A stretch of DNA of 64,000 nucleotides. It comes from UBA4416 sp038327195. GTDB lineage: Bacteria > Bacteroidota > Bacteroidia > B-17B0 > Aurantibacillaceae. Position numbers and translations under genes: made by a program. Under the pieces are notes generated by a model. The model did no database searches and was not told the DNA's origin. It saw only the letters and a program-made list of their open reading frames with translations. Shown piece by piece: positions 25,329-34,050 of the stretch (positions are counted from its first letter, which is position 1; every line of letters begins with the position of its first letter). The stretch spans positions 5,333 through 69,332 of the forward strand of contig JBBQKU010000020.1 of the NCBI GenBank assembly GCA_038327195.1, read 5' to 3'.

Positions 25329-27383
25329 ATGATTTTTTGTAGAATTATATTTATATGGATTTTATTAGCATATGTTAATGGCTTTTCTCAATCAAAATAT
25401 GATACAAGTGAATTCAGAAAAAATTATAAATTAATAGATAGAACTCTTGAGCGAAACGTAGATTCATCTTTCATACTAATAAAGTCAGAATTGCAAAAGA
25501 CTTTAAGAGGAAAGTACGCTTATGGTTATTCTAAAACTAATTTGCAACTAGCTCGATATTATACTTTAAAAGGAAAAGTAGATTCAGCATTAATATTTCT
25601 TCCAATTGCAATAAAGTATGCAAGAGTTAGCAAAGATACAGCACTTCTCGTTTCTAGTTATTTATTTTATGCTAGGTCTTTATCTACGCTTTCACAATAT
25701 AATAAAGCAATCGAACAAACCTTAATTGCTCAACGTTATGCTGAAAATTATAAAGATTATAAAATAAAAATTAAGTTGTTTCATGATTTAGGTTTTGTGC
25801 ATAGTGGAATAGGGTTGCACAAAAAGGCAATTAGCTATTACCTTAAGGGTTTAGAAATTAGTCAAAGTAATAAAGACACATTTAATTTTGCTAATATTTC
25901 GGCCAGACTTGGTGGTGAATTTCAATATTTACATTTGAACGATTCAGCTTTGAAATTTAACCTTCAAGGTTTAAATAATTTCACACTTATTAAACATAAG
26001 CGTGGTATTGGTGCGTCAATGGTTAATTTATCAAGTACATACATTGCTTTAAAACAATATGATAAGGCCATTAAGATTACAGAAGAGGCTATTTTAATTC
26101 GGAAAGAATTAGGAGATGATTATGCAGTAACAATGCTTAAAGCGAACTTAACGGATTGTTATTTTGATAAAAAGGATTATCAAAAAGCATTGGAGCTTGC
26201 CATTGAATGCGAAATACTTGCTAAAAAGCAAAATGAAAACGAACTCATTCAACAAAACTATAATTCCTTACGTAAAATTTATCACGCCATTAATAATAAT
26301 AATTTAGCTTATCTATATGCAAGTAAACTAATTGTTTTAAAAGATTCAATTTTTGAAAAAACAAATATTAAAGCCATTAATGAGCTACAAACCAAGTATG
26401 ATACCGAAAAAAAGGAACAAGAAATAGCCTTGTTACAAATTGCAAGTAAAAGTGCTTCGCAAAAATCTAAGTCAGATCGTAATACTAGAAATTTAATTAT
26501 TGGTTCCATTAGTTTAATAGCTTTTTTAATTGCAGTATTTGCTGGGCTATTATTTAAACGATTTAAAATAATTAATAAACAAAAAGATATTATAGAAAAG
26601 CAAAAAGAATTTGTTGATGAAAAAAACAAAGAAGTTACAGATAGCATTTATTATGCTCTAACCATTCAGCAAGCTGTAATACCCAGTGAAATAGATTTAA
26701 AAGAAGATGTTAAAGATGTCATGGTGTTTTTTAAACCAAAAGATATTGTGAGTGGTGACTTTTATTGGCACACTAAAATTAATAACTATGTTTTTTACAT
26801 AATGGCTGATTGTACAGGACATGGAGTACCAGGCGCTTTTATGAGTTTAATGGGAATAAATTATTTAAGTGAAATTATAAACGAGAAAAAAATTGTTGAT
26901 ACCGCTGATATTTTAAATATCCTTCGCGAAAAAGTAATTAGTAACCTTAATAAATCGAACTCTACTGTGCAAAAACGAGATGGTATGGATTTGGTATTAT
27001 TTAGGCTCGATTTAAATACACTTGAGATGCAGTTTTCTGGAGCAAATAATTCGATTTATCTTTTAGATAATAATCAATTAGAAGAGTTAAGAGGAAACAA
27101 AATGCCTATAGGCTTGCATAGTGGCGACTTTTTAAAATTTACAAGTATTACAAGGCAATTAACTAAAGGCAATAAAATTTTCGCATTCACGGATGGCTTT
27201 CCTGATCAATTTGGTGGCGAAAAGGGTAAAAAATTTATGTATAAAAAATTAGAAGGCCTAATTACTGAAAATTCAAAAACTCAGTTTTCTGAATTTAAAA
27301 TAAAGCTTGCTAATGAATTTGATAATTGGAAAGGCTTAAACGAACAAATTGATGACGTTGCCTTTTTAGGAATTGAGATTTAA
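25329..27383 (+). CDS. TPR-containing SpoIIE-type protein phosphatase
   Basis: A 684-residue membrane protein. A signal peptide (residues 1-20, ending GFSQS) leads a periplasmic array of about six tetratricopeptide repeats (residues 60-340), then one transmembrane helix (389-409), a charged coiled coil (410-445) and a C-terminal PP2C/SpoIIE domain (455-684). The phosphatase has the metal motifs SGDFYW (475-480), MADCTGHGVPGAFMS (492-506), KRDGMDLVLF and FAFTDGFPDQFGG. The layout implies an outside signal read by TPRs and passed to an intracellular Ser/Thr phosphatase, as in Bacteroidota partner-switch systems. No anti-sigma or STAS gene is adjacent. Confidence 0.92.
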   Translation: MIFCRIIFIWILLAYVNGFSQSKYDTSEFRKNYKLIDRTLERNVDSSFILIKSELQKTLRGKYAYGYSKTNLQLARYYTLKGKVDSALIFLPIAIKYARVSKDTALLVSSYLFYARSLSTLSQYNKAIEQTLIAQRYAENYKDYKIKIKLFHDLGFVHSGIGLHKKAISYYLKGLEISQSNKDTFNFANISARLGGEFQYLHLNDSALKFNLQGLNNFTLIKHKRGIGASMVNLSSTYIALKQYDKAIKITEEAILIRKELGDDYAVTMLKANLTDCYFDKKDYQKALELAIECEILAKKQNENELIQQNYNSLRKIYHAINNNNLAYLYASKLIVLKDSIFEKTNIKAINELQTKYDTEKKEQEIALLQIASKSASQKSKSDRNTRNLIIGSISLIAFLIAVFAGLLFKRFKIINKQKDIIEKQKEFVDEKNKEVTDSIYYALTIQQAVIPSEIDLKEDVKDVMVFFKPKDIVSGDFYWHTKINNYVFYIMADCTGHGVPGAFMSLMGINYLSEIINEKKIVDTADILNILREKVISNLNKSNSTVQKRDGMDLVLFRLDLNTLEMQFSGANNSIYLLDNNQLEELRGNKMPIGLHSGDFLKFTSITRQLTKGNKIFAFTDGFPDQFGGEKGKKFMYKKLEGLITENSKTQFSEFKIKLANEFDNWKGLNEQIDDVAFLGIEI

Positions 27384-27507
27384 TCTTATTTTTTTACATA
27401 AACTATAGAAATTGTTTTGTGTACTATTCCTAATACAAATACTTTTCATTTTTAATCTTTTTCATTTAACACACTGCTATTCATGCACTTTACATGTTCT
27501 TATTTTT

Positions 27508-27570
27508 AATACTATAAAACATAGCAACCTAATACTATATGTTGTAGTATTTTTGCATTACTATGGTAAT
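27508..27570 (+). promoter_or_regulatory. Operator-like repeats on the promoter of the Y-family polymerase gene
   Basis: AATACTATA occurs twice as a direct repeat (27508-27516 and 27531-27539, 23 bases apart) and the second copy forms an inverted repeat with TAGTATT (27545-27551). The -7 element TATTTTTG (27548-27555) overlaps the inverted repeat and the ATG follows seven bases later (27563), giving an almost leaderless message. A further near-palindrome, ATTAC-TATG-GTAAT (27557-27570), covers the start codon. This is what a repressor-controlled promoter would look like; the regulator is unknown. Confidence 0.6.
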
Positions 27571-28882
27571 TACCGCAAAATTAACTCCTAATAAACAAGC
27601 TCGTGTATTGTTTGTGGATATGAATAGCTTTTTTGCAAGTTGCGAACAGCAAGTCAATTATTATTTACGAGGCAGGCCAGTAGGCGTTTGTGTATATCCC
27701 GGAAAATTCGGTTGCATTATTGCGCCAAGTATTGAAGCAAAAATAATGGGCGTTAAAACTGGTATGCGTTTAAATGAGGCCATGTTATTATGTCCGCAAC
27801 TTATTCCGTTAGAAACAAACCCAGAGCGTTATAGGCAATTTCATGTAAAAATAATGGCAGTTTTAAGAAAGTATAGTGATAACGTTTATCCTAAAAGCAT
27901 TGATGAAGCGGTAGTAGATTTAACAAATTATGAACTCATACACAAAGATGTATTACAAGTTGCTAGAGACATTAAAGACACTATTAAAAATGAAGTAGGC
28001 GATTGGTTAAAATGTTCAATTGGAGTAGCTCCAAATTCTTTTTTAGCAAAATTAGCCTCTGATATTCAAAAACCTGATGGGCTAACCATCATTGATAGTA
28101 ATAATATTGATGCTGTATTTTCGAAATTAAAATTAACAGATTTTCCAGGAATCGCCAATCAAATGGAAATACGTTTAAATAAAGGTGGCATAACAACTCC
28201 TTTAGAAATGAGATATGCATCTCCCGAAAATTTAAAAGCAATACTACGCAGCATAGCAGGTTATCATTGGCATTGCCGATTAAATTTTATCGAAATAGAT
28301 TTAGATAATGAACATGATTATAAATCGATGCAAGCTATGCGGCATTTGTCTAAAGATCAACGAAAAACAATAGATGGTATAAATGATATTTTTTTAACTC
28401 TATGTTTAACTCTTGAAAAACGCATGGTGCAACGTCAATTTTTTTGCCATCAATTAGGCTTCTCTATTAAATATGCGAATGATAATAGATGGGATGATTT
28501 TATAAAAACACAAACTCCGTTACAAGATGGTGTAGAATTATTTAATGCCTTCACTTCACGCATGAATGAGTTTACAAAAAAAACAAAAACAGATTCGCTT
28601 ATTAATTCAGGCATTATCAGTATTTCCATTTATGTATCGCATTTTATAAAAAGTGAATTAGTTTCTTATAATTTGTTTGAAGACAATACGAAAAAGAATA
28701 AGTTAAGGCAAACTGTTTATGACTTAAAAGAACGTTATGGTAAAGAAAAAATACAACGTGCTATAGAAATTAAAGAAGAAGGAACATATAAAGATGTGAT
28801 TGGCTTTGGTTCAGTAAAAGATTTAGAAGAAAGTGAAGACGGTAAAGCAAACGAAACAGACCTATTTTATTATTTTGATTAA
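27563..28882 (+). CDS. Y-family DNA polymerase (DinB/UmuC-like)
   Basis: A 439-residue translesion polymerase. Palm-domain catalytic residues are in VLFVDMNSFFASCEQ (Asp19, steric-gate Phe) and KSIDEAVVDL (Asp114, Glu115); a helix-hairpin-helix thumb follows (FPGIANQMEIRLNKGGI), then a little-finger domain. It lacks a clear C-terminal beta-clamp motif that I can recognise. It would copy damaged DNA with low fidelity. No umuD or imuA is adjacent; instead a DUF72 gene begins six bases after its stop. Its promoter has operator-like repeats, consistent with DNA-damage control, but no LexA site is recognised for this phylum. Confidence 0.88.
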   Translation: MVITAKLTPNKQARVLFVDMNSFFASCEQQVNYYLRGRPVGVCVYPGKFGCIIAPSIEAKIMGVKTGMRLNEAMLLCPQLIPLETNPERYRQFHVKIMAVLRKYSDNVYPKSIDEAVVDLTNYELIHKDVLQVARDIKDTIKNEVGDWLKCSIGVAPNSFLAKLASDIQKPDGLTIIDSNNIDAVFSKLKLTDFPGIANQMEIRLNKGGITTPLEMRYASPENLKAILRSIAGYHWHCRLNFIEIDLDNEHDYKSMQAMRHLSKDQRKTIDGINDIFLTLCLTLEKRMVQRQFFCHQLGFSIKYANDNRWDDFIKTQTPLQDGVELFNAFTSRMNEFTKKTKTDSLINSGIISISIYVSHFIKSELVSYNLFEDNTKKNKLRQTVYDLKERYGKEKIQRAIEIKEEGTYKDVIGFGSVKDLEESEDGKANETDLFYYFD

Positions 28883-28887
28883 GGTAA

Positions 28888-29790
28888 ATGAATTTTGGTA
28901 GAATAAAAGAATTAGACTCAATTAATTACACATTACCTCAAAATCATATTGGGAATGAAAAAGTATTGGGTAATATAAAATGTATTAAACCTAAAGTATA
29001 CGTTGGCGGTGTACTTTGGAGCGATGAAGCTTTTGTTGGGACAATTTATCCAAATTGGGCAAAGGCTATAAACTATTCAAAATATTATACAAGACAATTT
29101 AATACCATTGAACTCAACTCAACACATTATCGTATACCAGAAATTCAGAAAATTCAAAAATGGTACGAACAATCTCCTCCTGACTTTCGGTTTTGTCCAA
29201 AAATACCACAAGCTATTAGCTATAGCAGAAATTTATCCGAGACCATATATTACTTAAATGAATTTCATAATGCGATAAAAGCATTTCAAGACAAACTAGG
29301 AATGTGTTTTTTGCAATTACCGCCACATTTTGCCCCAAATAGGTTAAATGAACTTTTAGATTTTTTAGACAATAGCCCTATTCGAAATTTAGCTATAGAA
29401 TTGCGGCACCCCGAATGGTTTACCGAAAAACTAGCCTTAAACGTATTGTCTAATTATTTATATAAAAACAACATGACTTTAGTATTAACAGATACGCCAA
29501 CACGAAGAGATGTATTGCACATGCGGTTAACTAATAAAACAGCATTAATTAGGTTTAATGCTAACGATAAACATGAAAGTGATTATAAAAGAATAAACGA
29601 ATGGATAGAGCGTTTATATACATGGATGCAATTAGGATTAGAAACTATTTATTTTTTTATACATACGCCTAATCAAATTAACATGCCCGAATTGGTAACC
29701 TATTTTATACAACAACTTAAAAAAGAATGTGGCATTACACTTACGCCTCCAAAAATTAAAACCATAGAAATTGAAAATAAGTTATTTTAG
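28888..29790 (+). CDS. DUF72 (YecE-like) family protein
   Basis: A 300-residue protein with a TIM-barrel DUF72 domain: VYVGGVLWSDEAFVGTIYPNW, RQFNTIELNSTHYRIPE, FRFCPKIPQAISYSRN, CFLQLPPHFAPN and LAIELRHPEWF are the typical strands, and FFIHTPNQINMPELVTYF closes the barrel. The biochemical function of DUF72 is not established; structural similarity to Xyl isomerase/endonuclease-IV-like barrels has been noted for the fold. It overlaps no gene and starts six bases after the Y-family polymerase, so it is very likely cotranscribed with it. The N-terminal 35 residues are an extension before the domain. Confidence 0.9.
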   Translation: MNFGRIKELDSINYTLPQNHIGNEKVLGNIKCIKPKVYVGGVLWSDEAFVGTIYPNWAKAINYSKYYTRQFNTIELNSTHYRIPEIQKIQKWYEQSPPDFRFCPKIPQAISYSRNLSETIYYLNEFHNAIKAFQDKLGMCFLQLPPHFAPNRLNELLDFLDNSPIRNLAIELRHPEWFTEKLALNVLSNYLYKNNMTLVLTDTPTRRDVLHMRLTNKTALIRFNANDKHESDYKRINEWIERLYTWMQLGLETIYFFIHTPNQINMPELVTYFIQQLKKECGITLTPPKIKTIEIENKLF

Positions 29791-30264
29791 AAATTGATAA
29801 TTGTGTTGCTGAATAATTTCAATAACACACATTATATATATTGATATTGATCATCGAAATAAAAGAAAAGAAGTGAAAAATAAGTTTGAATCTCACTTTA
29901 TATTAAAAAATCCATATTAATAGTAAATTATCATAAACTTAATGTGTCAAATTGCTTGCTAACACTGCCTTAAAAATTGTTTTCATGTGCTTTTCGCATA
30001 TCTACTTAATAAAAAAATGTAACCAACAAAATCTATTTATAGTTTTTTTTCATTTTTTTTTATAAATCGCTAATACCTTTTAATGATGGGGATTTCGTCG
30101 GTTTTAAACTTTTTATGTTAATAGCAGAATGTTAAAAAAAGGTCACTAATGTTAATTTCATTTTTAAAAAATGCAATCATTTTTCGTGATGTTTGTAAAG
30201 CGAATATTAAAAATATCTCTGCACAATTTTGTAAAGAGAACTATATATATAAAAGATTATAACT
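29791..30264. other. 474-base AT-rich intergenic region before nrdB
   Basis: No gene or RNA gene is recognised. It has a weak hairpin soon after the DUF72 stop (TGTGTT 29802-29807 with AACACA 29824-29829), long T-tracts near 30040-30060, and near the nrdB end a 13-base near-perfect direct repeat, TTTGTAAAG(C/A)GAA at 30192-30204 and 30228-30240. The length and repeats suggest regulatory DNA for ribonucleotide reductase. Confidence 0.45.
30192..30240 (+). promoter_or_regulatory. Direct repeat upstream of nrdB, possible operator
   Basis: TTTGTAAAGCGAA (30192-30204) and TTTGTAAAGAGAA (30228-30240) differ at one base and are 36 bases apart, in phase with about 3.4 helical turns; the second ends 24 bases before the nrdB ATG. 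The site does not fit the palindromic NrdR box consensus as I know it. Confidence 0.4.
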
Positions 30265-31236
30265 ATGAACGAACCAATTCTTGCAGAAAACAAAGACCGC
30301 TTTGTGATTTTTCCAATAAAACACAACGACATTTGGGAATTCTATAAAAAATCTGAAGCCAGTATTTGGACTGCAGAAGAAATAGATTTATCGTCAGATA
30401 TTGCAGATTGGGATAATAAGTTAAATGATAACGAACGTCATTTTATAAAACATGTTTTAGCTTTTTTTGCTGCAAGTGATGGAATTGTAAATGAAAATTT
30501 AGCAATTAACTTTTTAAATGAAGTTCAGTATCCTGAAGCTCGTTTCTTTTATGGTTTCCAAATTATGATGGAGAATATCCATTCTGAAACTTATTCTTTA
30601 TTAATAGATACTTATATTAAAGATATTGCTGAAAAAGATAAATTATTACACGCTGTAGAAACTGTGCCTTGCGTTGGCAAAAAGGCTGATTGGGCTTTAA
30701 CTTGGATTCAAAATGGATCTTTTGCTGAGCGCTTAATTGCATTTGCTGCAGTTGAAGGAATTTTCTTTTCAGGTTCGTTTTGCTCTATCTTTTGGTTAAA
30801 AAAACGAGGCTTAATGCCAGGATTAACTTTTAGTAACGAATTAATTTCTCGTGATGAAGGTTTACACTGTGATTTTGCATGTATGTTATATGCTGATCAT
30901 GTTCAAAATAAATTACCAAAAGAACAAGTAACTAAAATTATTACAGATGCAGTAGTCATTGAAAAAGAATTTGTTTCTGATGCAATTCCAGTTCGTTTAA
31001 TTGGTATGAACGCTGATTTAATGTGTCAATACATTGAATTTTGTGCCGACCGTTTATTATTAGCATTAGGTTGCGATAAATTTTACAATGCAACCAATCC
31101 TTTCGACTTCATGGAAATGATTTCGTTGCAAGGAAAAACAAATTTCTTCGAAAAACGCGTTGCTGAATATCAAAAATCAGGCGTTATGAATAATAAAGAA
31201 GAAAATAACGTATTTAATCTGGATGAGGATTTTTAG
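30265..31236 (+). CDS. nrdB: Ribonucleoside-diphosphate reductase beta subunit (class Ia)
   Basis: A 323-residue di-metal radical subunit that generates the tyrosyl radical for deoxyribonucleotide synthesis. Metal ligands and the radical tyrosine fit: ASIWTAEEIDLSSD (Asp/Glu), MENIHSETYSLLID (Glu, His and the radical Tyr), GIFFSGSF and SRDEGLHCDFACM (Glu, His). The C-terminus KEENNVFNLDEDF is the acidic peptide that docks on the alpha subunit. Length is normal. It is upstream of nrdA in the same direction with an unusually long 286-base gap. Confidence 0.96.
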   Translation: MNEPILAENKDRFVIFPIKHNDIWEFYKKSEASIWTAEEIDLSSDIADWDNKLNDNERHFIKHVLAFFAASDGIVNENLAINFLNEVQYPEARFFYGFQIMMENIHSETYSLLIDTYIKDIAEKDKLLHAVETVPCVGKKADWALTWIQNGSFAERLIAFAAVEGIFFSGSFCSIFWLKKRGLMPGLTFSNELISRDEGLHCDFACMLYADHVQNKLPKEQVTKIITDAVVIEKEFVSDAIPVRLIGMNADLMCQYIEFCADRLLLALGCDKFYNATNPFDFMEMISLQGKTNFFEKRVAEYQKSGVMNNKEENNVFNLDEDF

Positions 31237-31290
31237 ATAAAAAACTCGTCGGTTAATTTCCCCAGTTCGTATTTGATTGATAATCATTTA

Positions 31291-31377
31291 ACAAGGTGCA
31301 AATCTTGTACGGGAAAACTAGCCTTCAGAAAAACGTTCATTAAATGTTAAATTTTTGTTGAATCGCTTGAAGGCTTG
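31291..31377 (+). ncRNA. Candidate structured RNA element between nrdB and nrdA
   Basis: The 286-base gap contains two nested-free hairpins: ACAAG (31291-31295) with CTTGT (31304-31308), and a larger one pairing AGCCTTCA (31320-31327) with TGAAGGCT (31368-31375) around 40 bases. A further stem, CCA-CACTTTG with CAAAGTG-TGG (31402-31429), follows. The strip 31290-31377 is less A/T-rich than its flanks. It could be a leader, a processing site or a riboswitch-like control of nrdA, but I recognise no known class. Confidence 0.35.
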
Positions 31378-31401
31378 AAAACAAAGAAAAAAAATAATTA
31401 A

Positions 31402-31429
31402 CCATCACTTTGTTAATATCAAAGTGTGG
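31402..31429 (+). other. Hairpin in the nrdB-nrdA gap
   Basis: CCATCACTTTG (31402-31412) pairs with CAAAGTGTGG (31420-31429), ten pairs with one bulged T and a seven-base loop. It is followed by an A-rich tract, not a U-tract, so it is not a plus-strand terminator. It may stabilise or process the transcript. Confidence 0.4.
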
Positions 31430-31522
31430 CAAACAAAAAAAAAGAAGATTATAGTTATAACTTGTTGTAACGAAACTGATACTCAAAAACTAAAGTAAAA
31501 CTAATTTAAAACACTAAAGGCA

Positions 31523-33934
31523 ATGTTTGTAATAAAAAGAGATGGCACTCAAGAATCTGTGAAATTTGATAAAATCACAGCACGCGTTCAAAAACTCAGC
31601 TATGGCTTAGATCCAGCGTTTGTAGACCCAATTCAAGTAGCTAAAAAAGTGATTGATGGCGTTTATGATGGCGTAAGCACAGTTGATTTAGATAATTTGG
31701 CTGCAGAAACTGCCGCATCATTAACTACAAAACATCCTGATTATGCTCAGTTAGCTTCGCGTATTGCAGTAAGTAACTTACATAAAAATACAATCAAATC
31801 ATTCTCAAAAACAATTGAGATTTTATATAATTATGTTGATCCAAAAACAAATCAAAAAGCTTCTTTAATTGCCGAAGACGTTTATGAAATTGTAATGAAA
31901 AATGCACAATTATTAGATTCATCTATTATATATGATAGAGATTTTGGTTACGATTATTTTGGCTTTAAAACATTAGAGCGTTCTTATTTATTAAGAACTC
32001 ACGGTAAAGTTACTGAGCGTCCGCAACACATGTTAATGCGTGTATCAATTGGTATACATAAAGAAGATATTACAGCTGCCATTGAAACTTATAATTTAAT
32101 GAGCGAGCGTTGGTTTACACATGCTACACCAACTTTATTTAATGCTGGTACGCCAAAACCACAAATGAGCTCTTGCTTTTTATTACAAGCAAAAGATGAT
32201 AGTATTGACGGAATCTATGACACCTTAAAACAATGTGCTCGTATTTCTCAATCAGCTGGTGGTATTGGTTTAGCAATTCATAAAGTGCGTGCAACTGGTT
32301 CTTATATTAAAGGAACTAACGGTACATCAAATGGTATTTTACCAATGCTTAAAGTATTTAACGAAACTGCACGTTACGTTGATCAAGGTGGTGGAAAACG
32401 TAAAGGTTCTATTGCTATTTATTTAGAGCCTTGGCATGCTGACATCATTCAGTTTTTAGATATTCGTAAAAATCATGGTAAAGAAGAAATGCGTGCTCGT
32501 GATTTATTTACAGCATTATGGATTCCTGATTTGTTCATGAAACGTGTTGAAGCAGAAGGAATGTGGAGTTTAATGTGTCCTAACGAATGTCCTGGTTTAT
32601 ACTTATGCCATGGTGAAGAGTTTGAAACACTATATACAAAATACGAAGCAGAAGGGAAATTCCGCAAGCAAATTCCAGCTCGCGAATTATGGGCAGCTAT
32701 TATCGATTCACAAATCGAAACAGGTAATCCTTATATGTTATTTAAAGATGCTTGTAATTTAAAATCAAATCAATCACATTTAGGGACTATTCAATCTTCT
32801 AACTTATGCACGGAAATTGTTGAATACACAAGCCCTGATGAAGTAGCAGTTTGTAACTTAGCATCTATTGCATTACCTCGTTTTGTTGACGAAAAAACAG
32901 GAACGTTTGATCACCAACGTTTATTTGATGTTACTTATATTATCACTAAAAATTTAAATAAAGTAATTGACCGTAACTACTACCCAATTCCTGAAGCACG
33001 TAATTCTAACATGCGTCACCGTCCAATTGGTTTAGGTGTACAAGGTTTAGCAGATGCATTTATTTTAATGCGTTTCCCTTTTGAAAGTGAAGAAGCTAAA
33101 AAATTAAATGCTGAAATTTTTGAAACTATTTATTATGCTTCAATGACGGCTTCTAAAGATTTAGCAATTGTTGATGGCGCTTATGAATCTTATCCAGGTT
33201 CTCCATTATCAAAAGGCATTATGCAATTTGATATGTGGGGTGTAACACCAAGTCCACGTTGGGAATGGAGTATTTTAAAAGAAGAAGTAGCTAAATACGG
33301 AGTACGTAACTCATTGTTATTAGCGCCAATGCCAACGGCTTCAACTTCTCAAATATTAGGTAATAACGAATGTTTTGAACCATATACATCAAATATTTAT
33401 AGCCGTAGAGTTTTAAGTGGTGAGTTTGCAGTAGTAAACAAACATTTATTGCGCGACTTAGTAAAATTAGGAATGTGGAATGATGCATTAAAAAATAAAA
33501 TTATTGGAGCTAACGGTTCGGTACAAGGTATTCCTGAAATTCCTCAAAACATTAAAGATATTTACAAAACGGTTTGGGAAATTAAACAACGTACAATTAT
33601 TGATATGGCTGCCGACCGTGGTGCATTTATTTGCCAATCGCAATCATTAAATTTATTTATACAAGACGCTAACTTTGCTAAATTATCTTCAGCACATTTT
33701 TATGCTTGGAAAAAAGGTTTAAAAACAGGTATGTATTACTTACGTACAAAAGCTGCGGCTGATGCAATTAAGTTTACAGTTGACCAAGCAGCATTATCTA
33801 TACCAGTATTAGGTAACGAAGACGCTTTATTATTTGAACGCGGACAAGAGCACGTTATTAGCTTAGAAGAACAACAAGCACAATTATCTTGTAGTTTAGA
33901 TAACCCTGAAGACTGTGAAGCTTGCGGGTCTTAA
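31523..33934 (+). CDS. nrdA: Ribonucleoside-diphosphate reductase alpha subunit (class Ia)
   Basis: An 803-residue catalytic subunit. Residues 1-90 are an ATP-cone for allosteric activity control (FVIKRDGTQESVKFDKITARV). The ten-stranded barrel has the redox cysteines in MSSCFLLQ and SSNLCTEIVEY/VCNLASI, the glutamate-cysteine active site in NECFEPYTSNIYSRR, and the radical-path tyrosines near the end; the C-terminal tail DNPEDCEACGS carries the CxxC pair that regenerates the active-site disulfide. Length is normal. It follows nrdB after a long gap and is followed by a repeat and a strong terminator. Confidence 0.96.
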   Translation: MFVIKRDGTQESVKFDKITARVQKLSYGLDPAFVDPIQVAKKVIDGVYDGVSTVDLDNLAAETAASLTTKHPDYAQLASRIAVSNLHKNTIKSFSKTIEILYNYVDPKTNQKASLIAEDVYEIVMKNAQLLDSSIIYDRDFGYDYFGFKTLERSYLLRTHGKVTERPQHMLMRVSIGIHKEDITAAIETYNLMSERWFTHATPTLFNAGTPKPQMSSCFLLQAKDDSIDGIYDTLKQCARISQSAGGIGLAIHKVRATGSYIKGTNGTSNGILPMLKVFNETARYVDQGGGKRKGSIAIYLEPWHADIIQFLDIRKNHGKEEMRARDLFTALWIPDLFMKRVEAEGMWSLMCPNECPGLYLCHGEEFETLYTKYEAEGKFRKQIPARELWAAIIDSQIETGNPYMLFKDACNLKSNQSHLGTIQSSNLCTEIVEYTSPDEVAVCNLASIALPRFVDEKTGTFDHQRLFDVTYIITKNLNKVIDRNYYPIPEARNSNMRHRPIGLGVQGLADAFILMRFPFESEEAKKLNAEIFETIYYASMTASKDLAIVDGAYESYPGSPLSKGIMQFDMWGVTPSPRWEWSILKEEVAKYGVRNSLLLAPMPTASTSQILGNNECFEPYTSNIYSRRVLSGEFAVVNKHLLRDLVKLGMWNDALKNKIIGANGSVQGIPEIPQNIKDIYKTVWEIKQRTIIDMAADRGAFICQSQSLNLFIQDANFAKLSSAHFYAWKKGLKTGMYYLRTKAAADAIKFTVDQAALSIPVLGNEDALLFERGQEHVISLEEQQAQLSCSLDNPEDCEACGS

Positions 33935-33940
33935 AAGACA

Positions 33941-33985
33941 GTCACTTCGAGTGATTCGACGAAATGAGAATTGTATCGAGAAGTA
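33941..33985. repeat. REP-like intergenic palindrome after nrdA
   Basis: The stretch starts CACTTCGAGTGATTCGAC and ends TTGTATCGAGAAGT; ACTTCGA near one end pairs with TCGAGAAGT at the other with a two-base bulge. It has a GC level higher than its surroundings and begins six bases after the nrdA stop. Sequence of this type (CTTCGAGTG...TATCGAGAAGT) is, as I remember, frequent in intergenic DNA of flavobacteria; I cannot check copy number here. Confidence 0.5.
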
Positions 33986-34015
33986 GCAAAAGAAAATAAG
34001 TTTAACCCTGAAGAA

Positions 34016-34050
34016 AATCCTCTCTGAATAATTTGGAGAGGATTTTTTTT
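34016..34050 (+). terminator. Rho-independent terminator of nrdA
   Basis: AATCCTCTC (34016-34024) pairs with GAGAGGATT (34036-34044) around an 11-base loop and is followed by TTTTTT. It is the clearest intrinsic terminator in the window, 81 bases past the nrdA stop, on the far side of the REP-like palindrome. Confidence 0.85.

Noticed and set aside
27508..27551. LexA (SOS) box upstream of the Y-family polymerase
   Set aside because: The repeat AATACTA...TAGTATT does not match the LexA boxes of E. coli (CTG-N10-CAG) or Bacillus (GAAC-N4-GTTC), so I call it only operator-like.
31291..31377. Possible tRNA or known riboswitch between nrdB and nrdA
   Set aside because: The stems do not form a cloverleaf, no CCA-type end or T-loop sequence GTTCGA is present, and no motif of the common riboswitch classes (for example the B12 box) is seen.
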